Shown here: positions 12,548-22,133 of the stretch, in pieces | Layout: each line of letters begins with the position of its first letter | Position numbering within the stretch: the stretch's first letter is position 1 | Assembly (NCBI RefSeq): GCF_004117855.1 | Contig: NZ_QWBW01000021.1 | Span: 1 to 64,000, forward strand | DNA: 64,000 nucleotides | Direction: 5' to 3' | Source: Modicisalibacter coralii | GTDB taxonomy: Bacteria; Pseudomonadota; Gammaproteobacteria; Pseudomonadales; Halomonadaceae | The notes under the pieces: generated by a model | The model's input: the letters and a program-made list of their open reading frames with translations, nothing else | The model's database searches: none | What the model was told of the DNA's origin: nothing | Translations under genes and position numbers: made by a program

Positions 12548-14224
12548 TCAGAACGCACGACGACGGTAGCGGCGATAGCGCGGATACCAGAAGTTGCGCT
12601 CGATCGCCTCCCACAACACCTCGTCGGAAGACGACAGCGCCACGCCCTCCCTCTGGGCCTGCTTGGCGACGTCGAAGGCGATCGACTTGCTGATCTCGCG
12701 GATGTCCCTGAGAGCGGGCAGCAGCGCCCCTTCGCCCTGCTGGACGATCGGCGCCCCGTCGGCCAGGGCGTTGGAGGCCGCCATCAGCATGCCGTCGGTG
12801 ACCCGCGAGGCGTTGGCGGCGACCACGCCCAGCCCCACCCCCGGGAAGATGTAGGCGTTGTTGCACTGCGCGATGGCTACCTCGCGATCGCCGATGGTCA
12901 CCGGCGGGAAGGGGCTCCCGGTGGAGACCAGCGCCTGACCGTCGGTCCATTCGAGGATGTCCTGCGGCGTCGCCTCGACCCGTGAGGTGGGGTTGGAGAG
13001 CGGCATCACCACGGGGTTGGGGCAATTCTCGTGGAGCGTGCGGATGATCGCCTCGCTGAACAGGCCCTTCTGCCCCGAGACACCGATCAGGATCGTCGGC
13101 CGGGCATTCTTGATCACGTCCATCAACTGCCGATCGGGCCAGTCTTCGAGTTCGGCGGGATCATGGGCGAGGCGCTGCTGGAAGTCGTAGAGCCCCTCCA
13201 TGTCCGTGGTCAGCAGGCCGTTGCGGTCGACCATGTAGACCCGCCGCCGGGCCTCGGCCTCGTCGAGCCCTTCGGCCTGCATGGCGACGATGATCTGCTC
13301 GGCGATGCCACAGCCCGCCGAGCCGGCGCCGACGAAGGCCACGCGCTGGTCGCCGAGCCTGGCGGAGCGCGACTTGCAGGCCGCCAGCAGCGTGCCCACG
13401 CACACCGCGGCAGTGCCCTGGATATCGTCGTTGAAGCAGCACAGCTCGTCACGATAGCGCTCGAGCAGCGGCATGGCGTTGGTCTGGGCGAAGTCCTCGA
13501 ACTGCACCAGGGCGTTCGGCCAGCGCCGCTTGACCGCCTCCATGAACATCGCGATGAAGTCGTCGTACTCCTCGCCGGTGACGCGTTCGTGGCGCCAGCC
13601 CATGTACATCGGGTCGTCGAGCAGTTGCTGGTTGTTGGTTCCCACGTCGAGCATGATCGGCAGGGTGTAGGCCGGGCTGATGCCGCCGCAGGCGGTATAC
13701 AGCGACAGCTTGCCGATGGGGATGCCCATGCCGCCGATGCCCTGGTCACCGAGTCCCAGGATACGCTCGCCGTCGGTGACCACGATCACCTTGACCCGGT
13801 CCTTGGTGGCACTACGCAGGATATCGTCCATGTGCTCGCGATCGGGATAGGCGACGAAGATCCCGCGATGGTTGCGATAGATGTTGGAGAACTCTTCACA
13901 CGCCTCGCCCACGGTCGGCGTATAGATGATCGGCAGCATCTCCTCGAGGTGCTCCTCGAGCAGGCGGAAGAACAGCGTCTCGTTGTCGTCCTGGATCGCG
14001 CGCAGGTAGATGTGCTTGTCGAGATCGGTGTTGCAGAGCCGATACTGGCGGTAGGCGCGCTCCGCCTGCTCCTCGATGGTCTCGACGTTCTGCGGCAGCA
14101 GCCCGATCAGGTTGAAATCGATACGCTCTTTCAGGGTGAAGGCGCTGCCCTTGTTGAGCAGCGGCATTTCCAGCAGGGAGGGGCCGGCGTAGGGCGTATA
14201 GAGGGGGCGCTTGGATTCGCTCAT
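12548..14224 (-). CDS. maeA: NAD-dependent malic enzyme (oxaloacetate-decarboxylating)
   Basis: A 558-residue enzyme oxidising malate to pyruvate and CO2. The length and motifs match the E. coli MaeA/SfcA group (565 residues): [32 protein letters not shown] with the metal/NAD region, [11 protein letters not shown], the Rossmann glycine motif [14 protein letters not shown], and ALSNPTS-type motif [11 protein letters not shown]. It does not carry the C-terminal phosphotransacetylase-like domain of MaeB. The start at [12 protein letters not shown] is preferred over a longer frame whose first 34 residues are not enzyme-like. Cofactor choice is inferred from subfamily. Confidence 0.93.
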   Translation of the reverse strand: MSESKRPLYTPYAGPSLLEMPLLNKGSAFTLKERIDFNLIGLLPQNVETIEEQAERAYRQYRLCNTDLDKHIYLRAIQDDNETLFFRLLEEHLEEMLPIIYTPTVGEACEEFSNIYRNHRGIFVAYPDREHMDDILRSATKDRVKVIVVTDGERILGLGDQGIGGMGIPIGKLSLYTACGGISPAYTLPIMLDVGTNNQQLLDDPMYMGWRHERVTGEEYDDFIAMFMEAVKRRWPNALVQFEDFAQTNAMPLLERYRDELCCFNDDIQGTAAVCVGTLLAACKSRSARLGDQRVAFVGAGSAGCGIAEQIIVAMQAEGLDEAEARRRVYMVDRNGLLTTDMEGLYDFQQRLAHDPAELEDWPDRQLMDVIKNARPTILIGVSGQKGLFSEAIIRTLHENCPNPVVMPLSNPTSRVEATPQDILEWTDGQALVSTGSPFPPVTIGDREVAIAQCNNAYIFPGVGLGVVAANASRVTDGMLMAASNALADGAPIVQQGEGALLPALRDIREISKSIAFDVAKQAQREGVALSSSDEVLWEAIERNFWYPRYRRYRRRAF

Positions 14225-14533
14225 GTCTCGACTCGAGGTTGGTGAAGGAAGGGCTGCCCCGTCTGCGGTGACGTTCGTTGCAAACTCACACGGGACGAGC
14301 ACCGGGCCTGACGGTAAAGATAACACGCACGAGCCGACCGGGCCGCCCCGAAGGCCCGACCGGCGCTCGATGCCGCCAGCGAGCCGGCTTCCTTCGCCCG
14401 TCTCGACGAGGCCACGGCGCCGGCTCCTGACGAGTGATAGGCTGGGGGATGGCTATGCAACCACCCGCTCATCCGCGCCAAGGCCGGCGAATCAGGCCCG
14501 CGCAACGACACCCGAGAAAAGGAGTACGAGGCC
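14225..14533. other. Divergent intergenic region
   Basis: 309 bp between malic enzyme and the S9 peptidase. It must hold promoters for both, but I cannot point to a convincing -35/-10 pair. GGAG at 14521-14524 is placed for the peptidase start. No gene is seen. Confidence 0.4.
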
Positions 14534-16564
14534 ATGCACTGGACGACGGCATCCGCCCCCCGGGCCATGAGCCCTGCTGACGGCGACGATACCGGTGGCG
14601 GCGACACGCCGCCGCCGCTGATCGAGCGCGAGCGGCTGTTCGGCAATCCCGCGCGGATCCAGGGGCGCTTGAGCCCGGACGGCCAGTGGCTGGCGTGGAT
14701 CGCTCCCCGCGAGGGCGTGCTCAACCTGTGGGTCGCCCCCGTCGACGATCCGGCACAGGCCCGGCCACTCACCGACGAACGCACGCGCCCCATCCTGCGC
14801 TACTTCTGGTCGCCGGACAGCCGGCAACTGCTCTACGTCAACGACACCGGCGGCGACGAGAACTTCCGGCTGTTCGGCGTGACGGTCGATGGCGGCGCGG
14901 AACGCCTGCTGACGCCGTTCGAGGGCATCCAGGTCCAGGTCATCGCCATCAGCCGTGAGGTGACCGGCCATATCCTGGTCGGCCTCAACCGCCGCGACCC
15001 GCGCTGGCACGATGTCTACCGACTCGATCTGGCGAGCGGCGGGCTCGAGCGGATACTGGAGAACGACGGCTACGCGGGCTTCATCGCCGACGAACGTCTG
15101 GCGCTGCGGCTGGCGATCAAGCCCCGCGAGGACGGTGGCCTGAGCTATCACCGCGTCGCCCGGGAGGGCATCGAGACCACCCCCTTCGCCGACATCGGCT
15201 TCGAGGACAGCGCCAACACCGGCCCGGTCGGCTTCACCCGCGATGGCGAGACCCTCTACTGGATCGACGGCCGGGGCCGCGACACCGCAGCGCTGACCGC
15301 CCAGGACTGGACCAGCGGCGAGATCCGGCTGCTCGCCCATTCGCCCAGGGCCGACATCACCGACCTGCTGCGCGATCCGCACAGCGGCAAGGTCCAGGCC
15401 TGGGCGGTGGACTACCTGCGCAACGCCTGGCACGCCCTGGACGGTGCCATCGCCGACGATCTTGCCTTTCTCGACCGCGAACTCAAGGGCGACATCGACG
15501 TCACCTCGCGCACCGACGACGATCGCCTGTGGACGGTGACCAACGACCCGGTCACCGCGCCACCCGCCGCCTGGCTCTACGATCGCGAGAAACGCCGGCT
15601 GACCCGCCTCTACGTCGGCCGCCCGGAACTCGAGGGCGTCGAGCTCGCTGGCATGACCCCGCTGGAGATCACCGCCCGCGACGGCAAGACGCTGGTCTCC
15701 TATCTCACCCTGCCCCGCGGCAGCGATGCCGAGGGCTTCAGCAAGCCCGCCTCGCCCCTGCCCATGGTGCTGCTGGTCCACGGCGGCCCCTGGGCCCGCG
15801 ACAGCTACGGCAGCGAGACCTTCCACCACTGGTTGGCCAACCGCGGCTATGCCGTGCTGTCGGTCAACTATCGCGGCTCGACCGGCTTCGGCAAGGCGTT
15901 CATCAGCGCCGGTGACGGCGAATGGGCGGCGGCGATGCACGACGACCTGCTCGACGCCGTCGACTGGGCGGTCGACGCCGGCGTCGCCGATCCCGAGCGC
16001 GTCGCCATCATGGGCGGCTCCTACGGCGGTTACGCCGCGCTGGTGGGGCTGACGTTCACCCCCGAGCGCTTCGCCTGCGGCGTGGACATCGTCGGCCCCT
16101 CCAACCTGCAGACCCTGCTGGCGAGCATGCCGGCCTACTGGGAGGCCGGCAAACGCCAGCTCTACCGGCGCATGGCCGACCCCGAGACCGAGGCCGGCCG
16201 CGCCTGGCTCGAGGCCCGGTCGCCGCTGTCCCGTGCCGACGCCATCCGCCGGCCGCTGCTGATCGGTCAGGGCGCCAACGACCCGCGGGTCAAGCAGGCG
16301 GAGAGCGACCAGATCGTCGCGGCGATGGAGGCCAACGGCATCCCGGTCACTTACGTGCTGTTCCCCGACGAGGGCCACGGCTTCGCTCGGCCGGTCAACG
16401 CCATCGCCTTCAACGCCGTGGTCGAGGCCTTCCTCCAGGGGTGCCTGGGCGGCCGCGCCGAGCCGATCGGCGAGGCCCTGGCCCCCTCCTCGATCGAGGT
16501 GCCCCACGGCGCCGAGTTCGCCCCGGAACTGGCCGAGGCGCTGGGGGTGCGCGGCGCCTCCTGA
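14534..16564 (+). CDS. S9-family serine peptidase (acylaminoacyl/dipeptidyl peptidase type)
   Basis: A 676-residue two-domain protein. The N-terminal part (to about residue 400) resembles a beta-propeller (repeats such as LSPDGQWLAWIAP and YFWSPDSRQLLYVNDT); the C-terminal part is an alpha/beta hydrolase. The catalytic triad is visible: Ser496 in GGSYGGYAAL, Asp583 in GANDPRV and His615 in DEGHGF. The oxyanion motif LLVHGGPWARD is present. There is no signal peptide, so it is probably cytoplasmic and cleaves short peptides. AAGGAG precedes the ATG by about 9 bases; a second in-frame ATG lies 11 codons later. It stands alone and its physiological substrate is unknown. Confidence 0.9.
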   Translation: MHWTTASAPRAMSPADGDDTGGGDTPPPLIERERLFGNPARIQGRLSPDGQWLAWIAPREGVLNLWVAPVDDPAQARPLTDERTRPILRYFWSPDSRQLLYVNDTGGDENFRLFGVTVDGGAERLLTPFEGIQVQVIAISREVTGHILVGLNRRDPRWHDVYRLDLASGGLERILENDGYAGFIADERLALRLAIKPREDGGLSYHRVAREGIETTPFADIGFEDSANTGPVGFTRDGETLYWIDGRGRDTAALTAQDWTSGEIRLLAHSPRADITDLLRDPHSGKVQAWAVDYLRNAWHALDGAIADDLAFLDRELKGDIDVTSRTDDDRLWTVTNDPVTAPPAAWLYDREKRRLTRLYVGRPELEGVELAGMTPLEITARDGKTLVSYLTLPRGSDAEGFSKPASPLPMVLLVHGGPWARDSYGSETFHHWLANRGYAVLSVNYRGSTGFGKAFISAGDGEWAAAMHDDLLDAVDWAVDAGVADPERVAIMGGSYGGYAALVGLTFTPERFACGVDIVGPSNLQTLLASMPAYWEAGKRQLYRRMADPETEAGRAWLEARSPLSRADAIRRPLLIGQGANDPRVKQAESDQIVAAMEANGIPVTYVLFPDEGHGFARPVNAIAFNAVVEAFLQGCLGGRAEPIGEALAPSSIEVPHGAEFAPELAEALGVRGAS

Positions 16565-16576
16565 CCCCCGGAAACG

Positions 16577-16604
16577 CCGACGCCCGGCCAGAGCCGGGCG
16601 TCGG
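16577..16604. terminator. Bidirectional terminator between the S9 peptidase and trpS
   Basis: A 12-bp perfect stem (CCGACGCCCGGC / GCCGGGCGTCGG) with a CAGA loop between converging genes. Confidence 0.7.
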
Positions 16605-16625
16605 GGAAAGCTTGGGAAGCGCCGA

Positions 16626-17639
16626 TCAGACGAAACGCCCCAGCCCCGCCGCGTGACGCAGCTTGTCCATCAGCGGCGCGGCTTCGGCGCGGGCCCGTTC
16701 GGCCCCCTTCTTGAGCACGTCCTCGATGTGGCCGGGATCCTCCATCAAGGCCTGGTAGCGCTCGCGCGGCTCGCGCAACTGGGCATTGAGGTACTCGAAC
16801 AGCTCGTTCTTGGCGTCACCCCAGCCGATCCCTTCGGCGTAGCGCTGACGCATCGCCGCGCTCTCCTCGGCGCTGGCGAAGGCCGCATAGATCTGGAACA
16901 GCGTGCTGTCGTCGGGGTCCTTGGGCTCGCCCGGCTCCAGGGAGTTGGTCTTGATCTTGCGCACCAGCTTGAGCAGCTTCTTCTCGGAAACGAACAACGG
17001 GATGGTGTTGTTGTAGCTCTTGGACATCTTGCGCCCGTCGAGCCCGCCGAGGACCTCGACCTTCTCGTCCACCGCCGCCTCGGGCAGCGTGAAGTACTGG
17101 CCCTTGTAGAGATGATTGAAACGCCCGGCCATGTCGCGGGCCATCTCGATGTGCTGGATCTGGTCGCGCCCCACCGGGACCTTGTTGGCGTTGAACATCA
17201 GGATGTCGGCGGCCATCAGTACCGGATAGCCGAACAGCCCCATGGTCACGCCGCGGTCGGGATCGGCGACCCCGGCCTCCTCGTTTTCCGCGACCGCCGC
17301 CTTGTAGGCATGCGCGCGGTTCATCAGGCCCTTGGCGCAGACGCAGGAGAGCATCCAGGTCAGTTCGGGGATCTCGGGGATGTCCGACTGGCGATAGAAG
17401 ATCGCATTGTCGGTGTCCAGCCCCAGCGCCAGCCAGGTGGCGGCGATCTCCAGGCGCGACTGCTGGATGCGCTTGGGATCCTGGCACTTGATCAGCGCGT
17501 GCAGGTCGGCGAGGAAGTAGAAGGACTGGACGTCGGGATTCTGGCTCTCGGCGATGGCCGGCTTGATGGCGCCGACGTAGTTGCCGAGGTGAGGGGTACC
17601 GGTGGTGGTGATGCCGGTGAGAACGCGGGTCTTTTCCAT
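16626..17639 (-). CDS. trpS: Tryptophanyl-tRNA synthetase
   Basis: A 337-residue class I aminoacyl-tRNA synthetase that charges tRNA-Trp. The HIGH-equivalent is [12 protein letters not shown] near residue 11 and the KMSKS loop is [10 protein letters not shown]. The length matches E. coli TrpS (334). The start at MEKTRVLTG is chosen because upstream codons of the longer frame are not synthetase-like. It is a single gene between converging S9 peptidase and the ald gene upstream. Confidence 0.96.
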   Translation of the reverse strand: MEKTRVLTGITTTGTPHLGNYVGAIKPAIAESQNPDVQSFYFLADLHALIKCQDPKRIQQSRLEIAATWLALGLDTDNAIFYRQSDIPEIPELTWMLSCVCAKGLMNRAHAYKAAVAENEEAGVADPDRGVTMGLFGYPVLMAADILMFNANKVPVGRDQIQHIEMARDMAGRFNHLYKGQYFTLPEAAVDEKVEVLGGLDGRKMSKSYNNTIPLFVSEKKLLKLVRKIKTNSLEPGEPKDPDDSTLFQIYAAFASAEESAAMRQRYAEGIGWGDAKNELFEYLNAQLREPRERYQALMEDPGHIEDVLKKGAERARAEAAPLMDKLRHAAGLGRFV

Positions 17640-17752
17640 GGGATAGGCGAATCGCTCAGTGCAAATGCGCCCAGTGTACAACGCCGCCGCCGGGCAAGGC
17701 GACTCGCCCACTGACGCCCCGGGGCCAGAGAGCGGCCCGCGGGGCGGGGCGA

Positions 17753-17784
17753 CGCTGACGGGCTCCCTCGCGGCCCCGTCAGCG
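17753..17784 (-). terminator. Hairpin after ald
   Basis: A 10-bp perfect stem (CGCTGACGGG / CCCGTCAGCG) with a 12-nt loop, 35 bp beyond the ald stop on the minus strand. No T-run. Confidence 0.5.
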
Positions 17785-17819
17785 GCGGCCCTGCCAGGCG
17801 GCAGTCGCCGTCCGGCGTA

Positions 17820-18938
17820 TTACTGGCCCAGCAGGCTGGCCGGGTCGACGCTCTCGAGGCCGAAGGCCTCGGCCACCGCCCGATAGGTCAGCTTGCCGTC
17901 GTGGACGTTGAGCCCGGGGAGGAAGTGCGGGTCGTCGGCCAGCGCCTGCTTCCAGCCCTTGTCGGCCAGGGCGATGACGAACGGCATGGTGGCGTTGGTC
18001 AGCGCCTGGGTCGAGGTGCGTGCCACCGCGCCGGGCATGTTGGCCACGCAGTAGTGCACCACGCCATCGACCACGTAGGTGGGCTCGGCGTGGGTGGTCG
18101 CCTTGCTGGTCTCGAAACAGCCGCCCTGGTCGATGGCGACATCGACCAGCACGCTGCCGGGCTGCATGTCGGCGAGCTGCTTGCGGGTGATCAGCTTGGG
18201 CGCCGCGGCACCCGGCACCAGCACCGCGCCGATGATCAGGTCCGACTCGCGGATCGCCGCCTCGAGCGCATCGGCGGTGGAGTAGACGGTGTGCAGCCGC
18301 CCCTGATAGCGATGATCGAGCGCCTCGAGCCGCGTCAGCGACTTGTCGAGCACGGTGACCTCGGCCCCCAGGCCCAGCGCCATGCGCGCGGCGTTCTCGC
18401 CGACCACGCCGCCGCCGATCACCGTGACCTTGGCGGGCGCCACGCCCGGCACCCCCGGCAGCAGCACCCCGGAACCGCCCTGCGCCTTCTCCAGGCTGTG
18501 GGCCCCGGCCTGCACCGCCATGCGCCCGGCGACCCGGCTCATCGGCGCCAGCAGCGGCAGGCCACCCTGGGCATCGGTGATGGTCTCGTAAGCGATGCAG
18601 GTCGCCCCGGCATCCAGCAGCCCCTTGGTCAGGGTCTCCTCGGCGGCCAGGTGCAGATAGGTGAACAGCGTATGGCCCGGCTTGAGGCGCGCGACCTCCT
18701 CGCTCTGCGGCTCCTTGACCTTGACGATCAGCTCGGCCGCCTCCCACAGAGCATCGACGTCGGATTCCAGTGTCGCGCCGACCGTCTCGTAGGCGCTGTC
18801 GGGAAAGCCCGAGCCCTCGCCGGCGCCGGTCTGGACCGTGACCCGATGGCCACGCTCGACCAGCTCGCGAACGCCGGTCGGGGTCAACGCGACACGATAC
18901 TCGTGGTTCTTGATCTCCTTGGGAACGCCGATGCGCAT
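17820..18938 (-). CDS. ald: Alanine dehydrogenase
   Basis: A 372-residue NAD-dependent enzyme that reversibly deaminates L-alanine to pyruvate and ammonia. It begins [20 protein letters not shown], the family signature, and contains the KVKEPQ region, the Rossmann motif [20 protein letters not shown] and the conserved [19 protein letters not shown] lies before the ATG. Ald genes are often controlled by an Lrp/AsnC regulator; none is adjacent. The upstream region is unusually AT-rich and holds a decayed amidase fragment. Confidence 0.95.
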   Translation of the reverse strand: MRIGVPKEIKNHEYRVALTPTGVRELVERGHRVTVQTGAGEGSGFPDSAYETVGATLESDVDALWEAAELIVKVKEPQSEEVARLKPGHTLFTYLHLAAEETLTKGLLDAGATCIAYETITDAQGGLPLLAPMSRVAGRMAVQAGAHSLEKAQGGSGVLLPGVPGVAPAKVTVIGGGVVGENAARMALGLGAEVTVLDKSLTRLEALDHRYQGRLHTVYSTADALEAAIRESDLIIGAVLVPGAAAPKLITRKQLADMQPGSVLVDVAIDQGGCFETSKATTHAEPTYVVDGVVHYCVANMPGAVARTSTQALTNATMPFVIALADKGWKQALADDPHFLPGLNVHDGKLTYRAVAEAFGLESVDPASLLGQ

Positions 18939-18982
18939 GGTCTCTGTCCTCGATCGTTGATTGTCGTTGAAGGATCCAGCGG

Positions 18983-19012
18983 ATTACAGCACGGCAACAA
19001 TAAAGTCGTGAA
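18983..19012 (-). promoter_or_regulatory. Candidate ald promoter
   Basis: On the minus strand TTCACG (19012-19007) and TGTAAT (18988-18983) with an 18-bp spacer, 45 bp before the ald start. The region upstream (about 19000-19100) is markedly AT-rich, as often found around Lrp-controlled promoters. Confidence 0.4.
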
Positions 19013-19182
19013 CCAAGGAGATAAAAAGACCAAAAGTCTCTGTAACGCGCTTTTCAAACAAAAAGAAATACCGAAAAACCCAATCGAACAGGAAATCGAA
19101 CCACCCGTGACGATGCCGTCATTCGCCAACCGCTCGATCCCCGGGGCCTTCATCACCACCCAGGCCCCGGCTATGATGCGCC

Positions 19183-19470
19183 GACGCCATTGTCTCGCCG
19201 ACCGCGCCGCTCTACAGCTTTCCGGCGGAGTACGGCCACCCGTCCAACGACCCCGAATACCCCTTCGAGCACCTCGGCTTCACCCTGCCCTGGAACATGG
19301 GGGAGCAGCCGGCACTGTCGATCAATGGCGGCTTCAGTCACGATGGCCTGCCACTGGCGATCCAGTTGATCGGCCCGCGCTTCGAGGACCGCCGGGTGCT
19401 GCAACTGGCACACGCCTTCGAACGCTGGCGCGGGCCGATCGACCGCTGGCCATGCCCCCCGGGCCAGTGA
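19183..19470 (+). pseudogene. 3' remnant of an amidase-signature-family gene
   Basis: A 95-codon open stretch reads through to a stop at 19468 and encodes a recognisable amidase C-terminus: DAIVSPTAPLY, then FTLPWNMGEQPALSINGGF, HDGLPLAIQLIGPRFEDRRV and LQLAHAFERW. Full amidases of this family are about 450-500 residues, so most of the gene, including the Ser-Ser-Lys catalytic core, is missing. An in-frame TGA lies at 19174-19176 and upstream sequence no longer looks like amidase. It sits 35 bp before an intact small membrane protein and its SSS transporter, which suggests that an amidase-plus-transporter operon lost its first gene. Confidence 0.8.
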
Positions 19471-19505
19471 TCCCGCCATCCCCACCGACACAGGAGCCGA
19501 TCGAC

Positions 19506-19763
19506 ATGCATCGCCCCATACTCCCCACGACGGCCCGCGGCCGCCTGACGCTGACGCTGTTCCTGGTCGTCATCGCCGGCGGACTGTGGCCGGTGGTACT
19601 GATCGCCAACCAGGCCCGACTGGTGCTCGGCATCCCCGCCGTGGCGGCCTGGGCCTGCCTGCTCGTGCTCGCCTCCAGCGCGGTGATGCTGATCGGCAAC
19701 CGCCTGTCGCCGCTGCCCGAGGCGATCGTCCGGGCTCACGACACCGAGGAGGCCGAGCGATGA
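19506..19763 (+). CDS. Small two-helix membrane protein (DUF3311-like)
   Basis: An 85-residue protein with two hydrophobic segments (LTLTLFLVVIAGGLWPVVLI and AWACLLVLASSAVMLIGNRL). AGGAG lies 9 bases before the ATG, and its stop overlaps the ATG of the following SSS transporter (ATGA). Small partner proteins of this kind commonly precede sodium:solute symporters, as YhdT precedes PanF. It probably assists or stabilises the transporter. The exact Pfam family is my best judgement. Confidence 0.75.
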   Translation: MHRPILPTTARGRLTLTLFLVVIAGGLWPVVLIANQARLVLGIPAVAAWACLLVLASSAVMLIGNRLSPLPEAIVRAHDTEEAER

Positions 19764-21286
19764 ACAGCGTGCTGCCGCTGTCGATGACCCTGGCTTACGT
19801 GGCGATCGCCGTGGTGCTGGGGGTTCGCGCCCGCGCGGGCCAGCGCATGGACTCCCTCGAGCAATGGGGGGTGGCCGGGCGCAGCATGGGCCCGCTGGTC
19901 ATGTACCTGCTGATGGGCGCCGGCAGCATCAGCGCCTATACCTTCATGGGCGCGCCGGGCTGGGCGTGGAGCAAGGGCGTGCCGGTCTTCTACGTGGTGA
20001 TCTACCTGAGCTATCTGGCGCTGATCGCCTGGTACTGCGGGCCCCGGGTATGGGCCTTCGGCGCCCGGCTGGGCCACGTGACCCAGGCCCAGGCCGTCGC
20101 CGAGCGCTTCGAGAGTCCCCTGCTCGGCGCGCTCACCGCGCTGGTGATGTCGATCGGCGCGCTGGCCTACGCCATCCTGCAGACCATCGGCGCTGCCTAC
20201 ATCCTCGATGTCATGAGCGCGGGCCGCCTGCCGTTCGATCTCGACGTCTGGCTGGTGCTGGGCGCGATCGCGAGCTATCTGTTCATCAGCGGTCAGCGCG
20301 CCATCGGGGTCACCAATGCCTTCCAGGGCGGGCTGATGCTGGTGGTTGCCTGGGCGATCGGGCTGTGGGCGACCCACGACCTGACCGGACAATGGTGGTT
20401 CGGCGGCGTCTTCGAGCGCGTCCAGGCCAGCCATCCCGACTTCCTGACCCTGCCGGGCGGCCTCGGCGACATGAGCTTCGCCTTCTGGACATCGTCGATC
20501 ATCGTCTCGATGTTCTCCTTCCAGCAACCGGTCTGGCTGCAGTGGATGAGCGCCGACTCGGCCCGCAGCATTCGCCGCAGCGCCACCTGGCTGCCGACCT
20601 ACTATCTGGTGATCCTGCCGATGGTGGTGGTCGGCTTCATCGGTATCTTCACCCTGCCGAACCTGGCGCGTCCCGACACCGTGGCGCTGCAGCTCGCCTT
20701 CCAGCAGATGCCGCCGGTACTGGTCGGGCTGCTCGGCGCCGGCACGCTGGCGGCGGCGATGTCCTCCTGCGAGCCTTACATCCACGGCACCGCGCTGACC
20801 TGGACCCGCGACGTGATCCGCCCCCTGCTGGGGCTCTCCGAGCAGCGCACCGCCCAGCTCGCCCGCTACCTGATCTTCCCGATCATGCTGCTGATCGTGG
20901 GGCCGCTGGCCATGCGCGAGCCCGGCAACCTGATCATGATCCTGCTGGTCGGGCTGGGTTTCGCCGCGCAGATGCTGCCGGCCTTCATCGGTATCTTCCT
21001 GTGGCCTCGCGCCACCCGCAGCGGCGTGCTCTGCGGGCTGGCCGCCGGCTTCCTGGTGACCACGCTGTTCACCGTGGTGTGGCCGAATCCACTGGGCATT
21101 CACGCCGGGGCCTGGGGGCTGATGATCGACCTCCCTCTGTTCGTGGCGGTCTCGCTGCTCACCCGCCCCGCCAGCCGGGCGACCCTGGCCCGCTTTCTGC
21201 CGATCGTCGCCCCCGGCCGCCTGCCCGCCGGGCGCGAGGCCGGCCACGGGGCCCGTGCCAATCCGCTAGCGGAGCTGGATGGCTGA
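19760..21286 (+). CDS. Sodium:solute symporter family (SSS) transporter
   Basis: A 508-residue inner-membrane transporter with about 13 hydrophobic segments. The family motif region WGVAGRSMGPLVMYLLMGAG near residue 36 and the GRxxGxxxNAFQGG-like GQRAIGVTNAFQGG near residue 180 identify SSS. It should couple Na+ entry to solute uptake. The substrate is not readable from the sequence. The amidase remnant upstream suggests an amide- or amine-type compound, or its product, as the original substrate. It overlaps the small membrane protein gene by 4 bp. Confidence 0.88.
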   Translation: MNSVLPLSMTLAYVAIAVVLGVRARAGQRMDSLEQWGVAGRSMGPLVMYLLMGAGSISAYTFMGAPGWAWSKGVPVFYVVIYLSYLALIAWYCGPRVWAFGARLGHVTQAQAVAERFESPLLGALTALVMSIGALAYAILQTIGAAYILDVMSAGRLPFDLDVWLVLGAIASYLFISGQRAIGVTNAFQGGLMLVVAWAIGLWATHDLTGQWWFGGVFERVQASHPDFLTLPGGLGDMSFAFWTSSIIVSMFSFQQPVWLQWMSADSARSIRRSATWLPTYYLVILPMVVVGFIGIFTLPNLARPDTVALQLAFQQMPPVLVGLLGAGTLAAAMSSCEPYIHGTALTWTRDVIRPLLGLSEQRTAQLARYLIFPIMLLIVGPLAMREPGNLIMILLVGLGFAAQMLPAFIGIFLWPRATRSGVLCGLAAGFLVTTLFTVVWPNPLGIHAGAWGLMIDLPLFVAVSLLTRPASRATLARFLPIVAPGRLPAGREAGHGARANPLAELDG

Positions 21287-21304
21287 GCCCCATCCGGCCG
21301 GGGA

Positions 21305-21751
21305 TCAGTCCGGCGCCTCGGCGGCCAGGCAGGCGTCGCCGTAGGCCGCCACGAAACTCGGCGGCATGCGCCGCGCCCGGCCACTGGAAAGCTCGACACA
21401 GGCGAAGCGCGTGCGGGCACGCAGCAGCGTGACCCCGTCGGTCACGCGGATCAGTTGGAAGCGGCGGGTGAGGGTCAGGCGCCGGTCGCAGTCGACGATC
21501 CAGGTGGCGAGCCGCAACCGCTCGCCGACGTGCGCCGGCGCCAGGTAATCCAGCTCGTGGCGGTGCACCACCATGCCGCGGTCGAGGGTTCGATAGTCGT
21601 CGAGCGTCAGCCCGAGTCGCCGGGAATGCATCCAGCTGGCCTGCTCGATCCAGCGCAGATACTCGGCGTTGTTGACGTGGCCGTAATGGTCGATGGCCGA
21701 CTCGTCGACGACATGCTCGATGACGAACGGCGTCGGCAGATCCCAGTTCAT
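21305..21751 (-). CDS. Acyl-CoA thioesterase of the 4HBT/FadM hot-dog family
   Basis: A 148-residue hot-dog-fold hydrolase. The signature DHYGHVNNAEYLRWIEQA near residue 18 contains the catalytic Asp of the 4-hydroxybenzoyl-CoA thioesterase group. It releases free acid from an acyl-CoA; chain-length preference is unknown. The start at MNWDLPTPF is chosen because AGGAG lies 7 bases upstream, while the longer frame starts 11 codons earlier without one. It lies downstream of the DUF2007 gene on the same strand. Confidence 0.88.
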   Translation of the reverse strand: MNWDLPTPFVIEHVVDESAIDHYGHVNNAEYLRWIEQASWMHSRRLGLTLDDYRTLDRGMVVHRHELDYLAPAHVGERLRLATWIVDCDRRLTLTRRFQLIRVTDGVTLLRARTRFACVELSSGRARRMPPSFVAAYGDACLAAEAPD

Positions 21752-21802
21752 GCTCGGCTCCTGCACGGACTCTCGATATATCAAGGCGCTGCGGCGCGTC
21801 GC

Positions 21803-22129
21803 TCAATCACGCCGCAAGGTGCCGCAGCGCCAGCAGGTGTCGAAGACCCCGTCCAGGGCCTCGCCACACGCCGGACAGGCCCAGGCCTGGCGCGGCCGGG
21901 GCGGGCCATCGAGGGCCTCGTCGACCAGTGCCCGGGCCCGGGCATGATCGGCGGCGGCGACCCAGACGGCGGGTTCGCACTCGCCGGGCGGCAGCTCGCC
22001 GGCGGCGCCGCCGAGGATCATGTTGCGCAGCTCGCAGTCGATCCCCGCGCCGACGAGCACGTTGTAGACGTGGCTGACCCGCAGCGCATTGGTATCGGCG
22101 AAGACCCGCACGCAAGCCCCGGTCGTCAT
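21803..22129 (-). CDS. DUF2007 domain protein with C-terminal zinc ribbon
   Basis: A 108-residue protein. The N-terminal half (VRVFADTNALRVSHVYNVL, ELRNMILGGAAGELPP, AVWVAADHARA) matches the DUF2007 family of putative signal-transducing proteins, which resemble PII-like folds. The C-terminal part carries CPACG and CWRCG, a likely zinc ribbon. The function is unknown. It starts 4 bp after the rlmI stop on the same strand, so the two are probably cotranslated. Confidence 0.82.
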   Translation of the reverse strand: MTTGACVRVFADTNALRVSHVYNVLVGAGIDCELRNMILGGAAGELPPGECEPAVWVAAADHARARALVDEALDGPPRPRQAWACPACGEALDGVFDTCWRCGTLRRD

Positions 22130-22133
22130 GCCG

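Noticed and set aside
14211-14570. A 119-codon plus-strand frame between malic enzyme and the S9 peptidase
   Set aside because: Low-complexity Arg/Pro/Ser composition, no ribosome-binding site and no recognisable domain.
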